A DNA stretch of 6,325 nucleotides, taken from NCBI GenBank assembly GCA_028824575.1, contig JAPPDN010000500.1, positions 1-6,325 of the forward strand, written 5' to 3'. The position numbers and the translations under genes are program-made. Positions 1 to 6,325 of the stretch are shown piece after piece. The first letter of the stretch is position 1; the number at the start of each line of letters is the position of its first letter. This stretch comes from Candidatus Poribacteria bacterium. GTDB taxonomy: Bacteria; Poribacteria; WGA-4E; WGA-3G. The notes below the pieces were generated by a model that worked only from the letters and a program-made list of their open reading frames with translations, was not told where the DNA came from and searched no databases.

Positions 1-1
1 C

Positions 2-3000
2 GCTTTTAATAATAAGCAGCTTGACAACACCATTATTGAATCGTATGTTTTCTTTGCCCTGAAATTACGAGAGATCAGTTACACCCGTACGCAACTGTCC
101 AACATTACCCGGGAAATCAACAAACTAATGCCGATGCCCGCAATGATAATTTTCCAACACGGTCAAACCGTGACCCTTGCGGTCATCAATCGGCGTTTAC
201 ACAAGCGGGATGAGTCAAAAGACGTTCTTGAAAAGGTAACGCTGATTAAAGATATCGATTCCCACGATCCCCATCCCGCCCACATTAAAATTCTGTTTGA
301 CCTCTCGCGCAATGAGTTGTTTAGAGTGCACGGTTTCAGTAACTTTGTTGAACTCCATCGCGCATGGGCAAAAACACTGGATATCCAAGCGCTTAACAAA
401 CGATTCTATCGCGAACTCTCCAACTGGTACTTCTGGGCAGTGGATAATGTGACATTCCCAGAGGACGCAGGCGAAAACGTAGACATTCGCAACGCCACCA
501 GTATCATTCGTTTAATTACGCGGTTAATCTTTGTCTGGTTTATCAAACAAAAAAAATTAGTCCCCGACATCTTCTTCAATCTGAGAGAGATAGAAAAAAT
601 CCTTATTAGCACTGACCCGCAGGAGAGCACCTACTACAAGGCAATTCTCCAAAACCTCTTCTTTGCCACCCTTAATCAGGAGATGAACACTGCTGAGAAA
701 TCTGATATCCGTAAATTTCGCGGTAAGGGACGACAGCACTACAATATCACGTCGCTTTATCGCTATGAAGAGAATTTCACAAATTCAGATAAAGCGTTGC
801 GACACTTTGAAACAATTCCGTTTTTGAATGGTGGTCTCTTTGAATGCTTGGATAAAGGAGACAAGGACGATCCCAAGAAGATTCTACGGATTGACGGCTT
901 TTCTGACCGTGCGGATAACCAATTGTCCATTCCCAATTTTCTATTCTTTGCTGAGGAAAGGGAAGTTGATCTCAACAAAGTCTACGATACAAAAGGCAAG
1001 CGGTATAAAGTCCGTGGGCTAATTGAGATTCTCCGCCGCTACAAGTTTACGATTACTGAGAACACACCCATTGAGGAAGAAGTCGCGCTTGACCCCGAGC
1101 TGCTCGGAAAGGTCTTTGAAAACCTGCTCGCGGCATACAACCCCGAAACCGGGGCGACTGCGCGTAAGCAGACGGGCTCTTTTTATACCCCTCGTGAGAT
1201 TGTTAACTACATGGTTGACGAGTCACTCATTGCGTACCTAAAAAGCGAACTGGTTACCTATTACGAATCTGAAAGCACCTTTGCCTCAATCAGTCCACCT
1301 TCACAATTAGACCTCAGTGGTCGGGCAGATCCGGTGCAAACTGGACTTGACACGCAGAAAACGGTACTGTCTGATAAACAGAAGTCTGACATTGAAAAGA
1401 AACTCCGCCATCTCATTGCCTACAAGGATGAGCTACACCAATTTGATGCAGACGGAACTGAACAGTTGATAAAAGCGATTGATACGTTCAAGATACTTGA
1501 CCCTGCCTGTGGTTCCGGTGCCTTCCCAATGGGTATTTTACACAAACTGGTTTTTATTCTCGGCAAACTGGACCCGCGCAACGACCAGTGGCGGCAACGG
1601 CAAATCGCCAAAGTCGAAAACCTCATCAACATAGCAGAAGGAATTGATGACAGCACGGTTCGTGAAAATACGATCCGAGACCTTGAAACGGAAATTGATA
1701 GTATCAACGAAGCGTTTGAACGGAACGAACTTGATTACGGTAGAAAACTCTACCTGATAGAGAACTGTATCTATGGTGTGGATATTCAACCGGTTGCTGT
1801 GCAGATTGCCAAACTCCGGTTCTTTATTTCGCTTGTTGTGGACCAGCGAATTGACGATGCACAAGAGAATAGAGGGGTGCGCCCATTGCCGAATTTGGAA
1901 ACGAAGTTTGTGTCAGGAAACACACTCATCAGTGTGGAGAAACCGGTGCAGCAAACACTCCGCAATCCAGAAATCGACCGCAAGGAAACAGAGTTGAGCG
2001 AGGTCCGCAGGAAACATTTCACCGCCCGCACCCCAAGAACCAAAGAGAAGTATCGAAACTTGGATAAGCAAATCCGTGCTGACATCAGTCAATTGCTCAA
2101 GCGTGGCGGTTTCCCCAGTGAAACGACTGAAAAAATCGCCAACTGGGATCCGTACAACCAAAATGTAGTTGCCGATTTCTTTGATGCCGAGTGGATGTTC
2201 GGTATCACAGACGGGTTTAATGTCGTGATTGGCAACCCGCCGTATGTCCGCCAAGAGAAAATCAAGCATCTCAAATCCACCTTGAAAAAACGCTGCACCT
2301 GTTACACAGGTGCAGCGGACCTCTACGTCTATTTCTATGAGCGCGGACTTCAACTGCTGAGTTCAAACGGCATCCATACCTTTATCTGTTCTAACAGTTG
2401 GTTGGATGTCAACTACGGCGCGCCGTTACAGAAGTATCTCTTAGACAACACAGCAGGTGCCGTTATCTGCCACAGTGAAGCAGAACGTGAGTTTGAGAGT
2501 GCTGACATCAATACGATTGTAAGTATTCTCCAAAACGGCACACCCAATGCCGATTCTCAGATCCGTTTTCTCACCTTCAAGACGTTCATCGGCGATCCAG
2601 ATATAGAAAACTGTCAAGAGCGAACGCGCACGTATACCGAACTCAAACAAGCAGGCACGCGTGAGAACACATACACCGGTGACAAGTGGGGCGGGAAATA
2701 CCTCCGCGCCCCTGACATCTATTGGACAATTTTAGATAAGGGAAAAGATAAATTAGTGCGTCTCGGAGACGTTGCGGACGTGCGGCGAGGGTTCACAACC
2801 GGTGCTAATGAGTTTTTCTATCTTGATACGGAACGGATTCTGGAATGGGGTATTGAGGCAGAGTTTTTGAAATCTGTCATCAAAAGTCCGCGAGAATGCA
2901 AAAGCATCCGTGTAGACCCGCGTCAGTTGCAATTTAAGCTGTTTATGTGCCATGTGGAAAAATCGGCGTTAGCCGGCACCGCGGCGTTGGACTATATTGA

Positions 3001-3568
3001 ATGGGGTGAATCACAGGGGTATCATCAGCGGCCGAGTTGCCGAGGCCGCACACGCTGGTGGGATTTGGGGAAACAGCCTGCGTTTGATTGGCTTATTTTG
3101 AGATTCCGTGATAAGAGGAATTGGACCCCGATTAACGAGAAGCCATCCTTATTAGCTGGTGATGTCGTTTTTATTGCGACTCTTCATAATCGAGACACAA
3201 TTCAATCTGCAAACGCAGTTGCAAATTCCACTTTAGGGGTTCTTGTTTCCGAAATATATGGGAGAGTCAACTTGGGAGACGGATTGCTAACAACTTATGG
3301 TCCTGATATTTTGAATTTTGATTTCATCTCACCTGACTGGATTGATGCCCAAAGCGGTGAGAGTCTGCACCGAGCCTTTGAACCAATGAAACAGAGGCCC
3401 GTTTTGTCAATCTTTGATGAAATCCACCAATCTGACCGTCACGCACTTGATGCTATCATCTTTGATGCCCTTGGTCTCACGCAAGGTGAACGGAATGGTG
3501 TGTATGAAGCAGTTGTAAATCTGGTGGAATCTCGCCTGCGAAAGGCGCGGAGTTTGAAGGGTAAATAG
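2..3568 (+). CDS. Eco57I/type IIG-like adenine-specific DNA methyltransferase, probable restriction-modification enzyme (5' partial)
   Basis: This gene encodes a large class I SAM-dependent DNA methyltransferase that should methylate adenine N6 at a specific DNA site. The frame is open from base 2, so the true start lies upstream; 1188 residues are visible (numbered from base 2). The first ATG, at 128, has no convincing Shine-Dalgarno site and sits inside sequence that reads as continuous protein. Visible parts, in order: an N-terminal region with RDESKDVLEKVTLIKDID and ELSNWYFWAV, typical of this methylase group; TGSFYTP at 391-397 (motif X region); DPACGSG at 500-506 (SAM-binding motif I); GVDIQP with Asp594 (motif II acidic residue); NPPY at 745-748 (motif IV, catalytic, N6-adenine type); and from about 916 a TaqI-like specificity domain opening with LVRLGDVADVRRGFTTG. 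All key motifs are intact. No PD-(D/E)xK nuclease motif is evident in the visible part; one could lie upstream. Type IIG enzyme is the best call, and a methylase subunit of a multi-gene system is the alternative. Confidence 0.9.
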   Translation, partial: AFNNKQLDNTIIESYVFFALKLREISYTRTQLSNITREINKLMPMPAMIIFQHGQTVTLAVINRRLHKRDESKDVLEKVTLIKDIDSHDPHPAHIKILFDLSRNELFRVHGFSNFVELHRAWAKTLDIQALNKRFYRELSNWYFWAVDNVTFPEDAGENVDIRNATSIIRLITRLIFVWFIKQKKLVPDIFFNLREIEKILISTDPQESTYYKAILQNLFFATLNQEMNTAEKSDIRKFRGKGRQHYNITSLYRYEENFTNSDKALRHFETIPFLNGGLFECLDKGDKDDPKKILRIDGFSDRADNQLSIPNFLFFAEEREVDLNKVYDTKGKRYKVRGLIEILRRYKFTITENTPIEEEVALDPELLGKVFENLLAAYNPETGATARKQTGSFYTPREIVNYMVDESLIAYLKSELVTYYESESTFASISPPSQLDLSGRADPVQTGLDTQKTVLSDKQKSDIEKKLRHLIAYKDELHQFDADGTEQLIKAIDTFKILDPACGSGAFPMGILHKLVFILGKLDPRNDQWRQRQIAKVENLINIAEGIDDSTVRENTIRDLETEIDSINEAFERNELDYGRKLYLIENCIYGVDIQPVAVQIAKLRFFISLVVDQRIDDAQENRGVRPLPNLETKFVSGNTLISVEKPVQQTLRNPEIDRKETELSEVRRKHFTARTPRTKEKYRNLDKQIRADISQLLKRGGFPSETTEKIANWDPYNQNVVADFFDAEWMFGITDGFNVVIGNPPYVRQEKIKHLKSTLKKRCTCYTGAADLYVYFYERGLQLLSSNGIHTFICSNSWLDVNYGAPLQKYLLDNTAGAVICHSEAEREFESADINTIVSILQNGTPNADSQIRFLTFKTFIGDPDIENCQERTRTYTELKQAGTRENTYTGDKWGGKYLRAPDIYWTILDKGKDKLVRLGDVADVRRGFTTGANEFFYLDTERILEWGIEAEFLKSVIKSPRECKSIRVDPRQLQFKLFMCHVEKSALAGTAALDYIEWGESQGYHQRPSCRGRTRWWDLGKQPAFDWLILRFRDKRNWTPINEKPSLLAGDVVFIATLHNRDTIQSANAVANSTLGVLVSEIYGRVNLGDGLLTTYGPDILNFDFISPDWIDAQSGESLHRAFEPMKQRPVLSIFDEIHQSDRHALDAIIFDALGLTQGERNGVYEAVVNLVESRLRKARSLKGK
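2285..2317 (-). terminator. Intrinsic-terminator-like hairpin on the minus strand, inside the methylase gene
   Basis: Bases 2291-2302 (CGCTGCACCTGT) and 2306-2317 (ACAGGTGCAGCG) form a perfect 12-bp inverted repeat with a 3-base loop (TAC). A run of six A at 2285-2290 lies next to it on the plus strand. Read on the minus strand this is a GC-rich stem followed by six T, the classic shape of a rho-independent terminator. On the plus strand no T-run follows the stem, so methylase transcription should not be ended by it. It overlaps codons for RCTCYTGAAD just after the NPPY motif, so the protein sequence may explain part of it. Function is inferred from shape alone. Confidence 0.45.
2747..3330 (+). 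other. Target-recognition (specificity) domain region of the methyltransferase
   Basis: This C-terminal part of the methylase begins near residue 916 with LVRLGDVADVRRGFTTG, a pattern usual at the start of TaqI-like or HsdS-like specificity domains. It then shows the GANEFFYL segment and a GDVVFIATLHNRDT strand region. In this family the domain reads the DNA target, so it determines which sequence is modified. The second half (about 3080 onward) is AT-richer, with more TTA, AGA, ATA and GGG codons than the catalytic core. Boundaries are approximate, and the target sequence cannot be deduced from the DNA. Confidence 0.6.
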
Positions 3569-3578
3569 GAATTTTCGG

Positions 3579-3608
3579 TTGATATGCGCTTATCGGATGT
3601 GGTATTAT
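3579..3608 (+). promoter_or_regulatory. Candidate sigma70-type promoter for the FRG-TPR gene
   Basis: TTGATA at 3579-3584 and TATTAT at 3603-3608 are separated by 18 bases; each matches the -35 or -10 consensus at five of six positions. Transcription would start near 3614-3616, leaving a leader of roughly 28 bases before the ATG at 3643. The placement between the methylase stop and the next start suggests that the FRG-TPR gene can be transcribed independently. No operator-like palindrome is seen around it. A chance match in AT-rich sequence is possible. Confidence 0.45.
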
Positions 3609-3631
3609 TAACCCCAAGTTATTTGCATTGC

Positions 3632-3636
3632 GGAGG
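3632..3636 (+). promoter_or_regulatory. Ribosome binding site (GGAGG) of the FRG-TPR gene
   Basis: GGAGG lies six bases before the ATG at 3643, a near-ideal Shine-Dalgarno match and spacing. It fixes that ATG as the start. The only in-frame alternative noted upstream is a TTG at 3628 with no such site, and an in-frame TGA at 3580-3582 closes the frame further up. Confidence 0.8.
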
Positions 3637-3642
3637 CGAAAA

Positions 3643-6325
3643 ATGAGCGCGCAAAAAACCGAACTAAACAGGATATTAGAGATAATCTACAAAATAGCGA
3701 AAAAAAATACCGATGGGAATTATATCTACCGCGGCGAGCCAGAATGCTATAAGAAAGTATCATCAAACCTCTGGCGAGAACTTAAAAAACTTAACTTATT
3801 GGACCTTGATGTAGAAGATGTTCAAAAACGAGAACTGGATGAGGCTAAAAGTTACAGCCGCGAAACGGAGGAATTTAGAATCCTTATTGAGATCCAACAC
3901 TACGGTGGTAAAACCAATCTGATAGACTTTACTACCGATCATTACGTAGCACTTTTCTTCGCTGTCAGCAGCTCTCCTAATAAAGATGGCAGGATTATCT
4001 TGCAAAGCAAAACTGGACAGATAAAGGATTGGATTAAAAAACTTCCGGATCCACCTCCTAACGAGCGTGCTAAGAAACAGAAAAGCATATTTGTGCAACC
4101 GCCTGAGGGTTTTATTCCTAATGATATGATTAAACCGGATGAAATCATTGTTATCCCAAAAGCCCTCAAACGTTCCATACGAGACTACATTGAAGAAGAA
4201 ATCGGTATCTCTAACGAAAGTATCTATCATGACATCCACGGTTTTATTGGAAGTCAGGCAAGTCGTTGGAGTGCCTACCCGGAACTCTATCGGGCTGAGG
4301 AACTCCAAAAGAACGCGGATAAAATAAAGGAACCCGCAGAAAGAATTAAGCATTATGAAAAAGCAGCTGAGCATCTTACCGATGTTCTAAACCTATTACC
4401 TGATTCTGCTGAGGCCCATTTCAATCGCGGCCGTGCCCACCAGCTGTCAGGCCAAGTCGATCTCGCGATCCAAGACTACAATACAGCGATAGGATTACAA
4501 CCGCTTTTGACCGAGGCCTACGCTAACCGTGGTATTGCTTATGATGAAAAAGGCGAGTTTGATTTTGCAATTCAAGATTATAACGCCGCTATAAAACTTG
4601 CTCCAAATAAAGCGGATGCCTATAACAATCGCGGGACTATTTACAGTAACAAAGAGGATTGCAACCGGGCAATTGAGGATTATACCAAAGCGATAGAACT
4701 GAACCCCAATGAGCCAACTGCATATTACAATCGCGGCAATGCTTATTTGATCAAGGATGAGCACGACTTAGCTATTGAAGACTACAGCAAAGTCATAACG
4801 TTAAACTCCAAGGATGCTGAAGCATATTACAACCGCGGTAATGCTTACGGTAGGAAATCTGAGTTTGATTTAGCTATTGAGGACTACACTAAAGCAATAG
4901 AGTTGAAACCGAAGGAAGCCAGATTCTATAGTATTCGTGGTGTTGCTTATAGTCAAAAATTTGAGTTTGATTTGGCTATTAAAGACCATAACGAGGCAAT
5001 ATCATTAAAACGTAATGAGGCCGGCATTTACTACAATCGCGGACTAAGTTACCATCTCCAACGTGAAGTTGACCGAGCAATTGCGGACTATGACAAAGCG
5101 ATAGAACTGAAACAAACTTATGCTGATCCCTATATCAAACGTGCCGCAATTTACCTTCGTAAAGGTAAAGTTAATGCTGCTATTATGGACTGTGATACGG
5201 CAATAGCCCTGCTGCCAAGGCTTGATGCTGTGAATGCTTATTACTATCGTGGAATTGCTCACTGTAACAAAGGCGAGTACCACAAATCCATTAGCGATCT
5301 TACCCAAGTAATACAACTTGATCCTGATTTTGCTGGTGCCTACTATAATCGCGGTAATGCTTATGGACTCAGAAAAGAATTTGACAAAACCATTGAAGAC
5401 TATACCAAAGTAATAGAACTGGAGCCGAAGGCGGCTGAAGTATATAGATTTCGCGGACTTGTTTACGGTATGAAAGGCGATTTCGACAACCTCATTGAAG
5501 ACTGTACTAAAGCAATAGAATTACAACCTGATAATGCCGAAGCGTATAGAATTCGTGGGAGTGCCTTCGGTATGAAGGATGATTTTGAAAATGCTATTGA
5601 AGACTGTACCTATGCAATAAAACTACAGTCTGATAATGCCGAATCATATAGTGCTCTCGGATTTGTTTATTACTCCAAAGGCGATTTGGAAAACGCTATT
5701 GCTAACTTGAGCGAGGCAATTCGCCTACATTCAGATGATTCATTAGTTTACTACGCGCTTGGTGCTATTTATAATCGTAAAGACGACTTTGACAAGGCAA
5801 TAGCTAACTTAAGCAAAGCTATCCAAGTTGCTGAAGACGATAACGCGCTAATGAAACAGAGTTTCGCGTTTATCCAATCATATTACCAACGTGGAGTTGC
5901 CTATGGGGTGAAAGGCCATTTCGACAATGCCATTGCAGACTTTACCCAGGTGATAAAACTAAACTCCGATTTCACTAATGCTTATCACGCTCGCGGTGTT
6001 GTTTATCGCGATAAAGAAGATTTTGACAACGCCATCAAGGACTTCAACATAGTAATAAAACGAGAACCTGACAATGCCAAGGCATATAACGATTTGGGTG
6101 ATGTTTATATCCGCAAGGGTGATTGTAATGAAGCTATTGCAAATTTCACCCAAACGATAGAACTAAACTCTGATTTTGCCCAAGCTTACCATAACCGGGC
6201 GGTTGCCTACCGCGATAAAGGCGATTTGGATAACGCCATCAATGACTTCAGTATAGCAATACGGCTAGAACCTAAAGCGACCATATCATATCGCGAGCGT
6301 GGCAAAATTTGCTATCTCAAAGGTG
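3643..6325 (+). CDS. FRG domain-TPR repeat fusion protein (3' partial)
   Basis: The frame is open from the ATG at 3643 to the window end: 894 complete codons with no stop. Residues about 22-216 form an FRG domain: YIYRGEPE at 27-34 holds the (F/Y)RG signature, QHYGGKTNLIDFTT at 85-98 with VALFFAV following is the second hallmark, and IGISNESIYHDIHGF closes the domain. A charged helical linker (about 217-253) leads into TPR repeats from residue 254: 18 full units and part of a 19th. FRG is a Pfam domain of uncertain biochemical activity; TPRs form a superhelical protein-binding scaffold. No signal peptide or membrane segment is seen, so the protein is probably cytoplasmic. It starts 74 bases after the methylase stop and has its own promoter candidate and ribosome binding site. 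An effector or sensor with a TPR scaffold is the natural reading, but function is not established. Codons are AT-richer than in the methylase. Confidence 0.9.
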   Translation, partial: MSAQKTELNRILEIIYKIAKKNTDGNYIYRGEPECYKKVSSNLWRELKKLNLLDLDVEDVQKRELDEAKSYSRETEEFRILIEIQHYGGKTNLIDFTTDHYVALFFAVSSSPNKDGRIILQSKTGQIKDWIKKLPDPPPNERAKKQKSIFVQPPEGFIPNDMIKPDEIIVIPKALKRSIRDYIEEEIGISNESIYHDIHGFIGSQASRWSAYPELYRAEELQKNADKIKEPAERIKHYEKAAEHLTDVLNLLPDSAEAHFNRGRAHQLSGQVDLAIQDYNTAIGLQPLLTEAYANRGIAYDEKGEFDFAIQDYNAAIKLAPNKADAYNNRGTIYSNKEDCNRAIEDYTKAIELNPNEPTAYYNRGNAYLIKDEHDLAIEDYSKVITLNSKDAEAYYNRGNAYGRKSEFDLAIEDYTKAIELKPKEARFYSIRGVAYSQKFEFDLAIKDHNEAISLKRNEAGIYYNRGLSYHLQREVDRAIADYDKAIELKQTYADPYIKRAAIYLRKGKVNAAIMDCDTAIALLPRLDAVNAYYYRGIAHCNKGEYHKSISDLTQVIQLDPDFAGAYYNRGNAYGLRKEFDKTIEDYTKVIELEPKAAEVYRFRGLVYGMKGDFDNLIEDCTKAIELQPDNAEAYRIRGSAFGMKDDFENAIEDCTYAIKLQSDNAESYSALGFVYYSKGDLENAIANLSEAIRLHSDDSLVYYALGAIYNRKDDFDKAIANLSKAIQVAEDDNALMKQSFAFIQSYYQRGVAYGVKGHFDNAIADFTQVIKLNSDFTNAYHARGVVYRDKEDFDNAIKDFNIVIKREPDNAKAYNDLGDVYIRKGDCNEAIANFTQTIELNSDFAQAYHNRAVAYRDKGDLDNAINDFSIAIRLEPKATISYRERGKICYLKG
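3706..4290 (+). other. FRG domain
   Basis: This region encodes residues about 22-216 of the fusion protein. Conserved positions visible are Tyr29-Arg30-Gly31 near the N-terminus, Gln85-His86-Tyr87-Gly88, Thr91, Leu93, Asp95 and the Ala103-Leu-Phe-Phe-Ala107 strand, matching the usual family pattern QHxGxPTxLLDxT followed by ALxFA. Gly89-Lys90 replaces the more usual Gly-(hydrophobic)-Pro wording before the threonine. The proline-rich stretch PDPPPNERAKKQK (about 131-143) is probably a surface loop. Boundaries are approximate. Confidence 0.8.
4402..6325 (+). repeat. Coding tandem repeat: 18 complete TPR units plus a partial 19th (102-bp period)
   Basis: Units of 34 residues (102 bases) begin at residues 254, 288, 322, 356, 390, 424, 458, 492, 528, 562, 596, 630, 664, 698, 742, 776, 810, 844 and 878. 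A typical unit reads AEAYYNRGNAYGRKSEF, then a DLAIEDYTKAIELKP-type half. It has Gly at position 8, Tyr at 11, Ala at 20, Tyr or Phe at 24, Ala at 27 and often Pro at 32, the TPR consensus. Unit 8 is 36 residues, and unit 14 is 44 residues, which breaks the phase. Copies have diverged at the DNA level; units 11 and 12 are among the closest (48 bases at 5494 and 5596 differ at 7 positions). The array continues beyond the window. Confidence 0.9.

Larger units (their letters stand above)
3569..3642 (+). other. Intergenic spacer between methylase and FRG-TPR genes
   Basis: This 74-base gap contains the promoter candidate and the ribosome binding site listed separately. No terminator hairpin with a T-run is visible after the methylase stop (TAG, 3566-3568), so read-through from the methylase into the FRG-TPR gene is also possible. 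Confidence 0.6.

Noticed and set aside
1141..1154. Short hairpin CCCCG / CGGGG with a 4-base loop
   Set aside because: It has 5-bp arms, lies within conserved coding sequence (NPETGA) and has no terminator-like T-run.
1913..2353. Minus-strand open frame of 146 codons opposite the methylase core
   Set aside because: It overlaps the conserved NPPY region of the real gene, and its translation has no recognisable domain.
3028..3049. Inverted repeat GCGGCC / GGCCGC with a 10-base loop in the methylase gene
   Set aside because: The arms are only 6 bp, with no T-run on either side, so it is likely chance in a GC-rich coding stretch.
3796..4374. Minus-strand open frame of 192 codons opposite the FRG domain
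   Set aside because: The plus strand here encodes a recognisable FRG domain with a strong ribosome binding site. The antisense translation shows no family features and is a shadow.
4495..6153. Several minus-strand open frames (4495-4764, 5044-5316, 5959-6153) with similar hydrophobic translations
   Set aside because: They recur because they are antisense to the TPR repeats; the similarity is a by-product of the 102-base period.
4402..6325. Possible CRISPR-like or other non-coding tandem repeat, given the regular 102-base period
   Set aside because: The repeats are diverged, stay in one open frame and translate to clear TPR units, so they are coding repeats.

Overview
The window holds two large plus-strand genes. 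Both run off an edge, and together they look like part of a bacterial defence or accessory island. The left gene (2..3568, 5' end outside the window) encodes a large Eco57I/type IIG-like adenine-specific DNA methyltransferase, probably a restriction-modification enzyme. The right gene (3643..6325, 3' end outside the window) encodes an N-terminal FRG domain fused to at least 18 tetratricopeptide (TPR) repeats. Only 74 bases separate them; that gap carries a good sigma70-type promoter candidate and a clear Shine-Dalgarno site.

Organism: bacterial, with moderate GC, Shine-Dalgarno initiation and sigma70-like promoter elements. Large Eco57I-like methylases and long FRG or TPR proteins are common in environmental and symbiont genomes such as Candidatus Poribacteria, Planctomycetes and filamentous cyanobacteria. 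Poribacteria is my guess from the general feel of the proteins, with low confidence; nothing in the window fixes the taxonomy.

Layout: 2..3568 is the methyltransferase, with a family-specific N-terminal region, a split catalytic core (GSFYTP, DPACGSG, VDIQP and NPPY motifs) and a C-terminal target-recognition domain. Inside it, just after the NPPY motif, lies a perfect 12-bp inverted repeat that reads as an intrinsic terminator on the minus strand. The gap 3569..3642 holds the promoter and ribosome binding site. The FRG domain occupies about 3706..4290, followed by a linker and a TPR superhelix from about 4402 to the window end.

How the genes may work together: the methylase marks, and perhaps cuts, DNA at a specific sequence. 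The FRG-TPR protein has the shape of an effector or sensor (FRG) with a large protein-binding scaffold (TPR). Their adjacency suggests a shared accessory or defence locus, but the second gene appears to have its own promoter, so a single functional system is a hypothesis. I saw no tRNA, rRNA, CRISPR array or insertion sequence.
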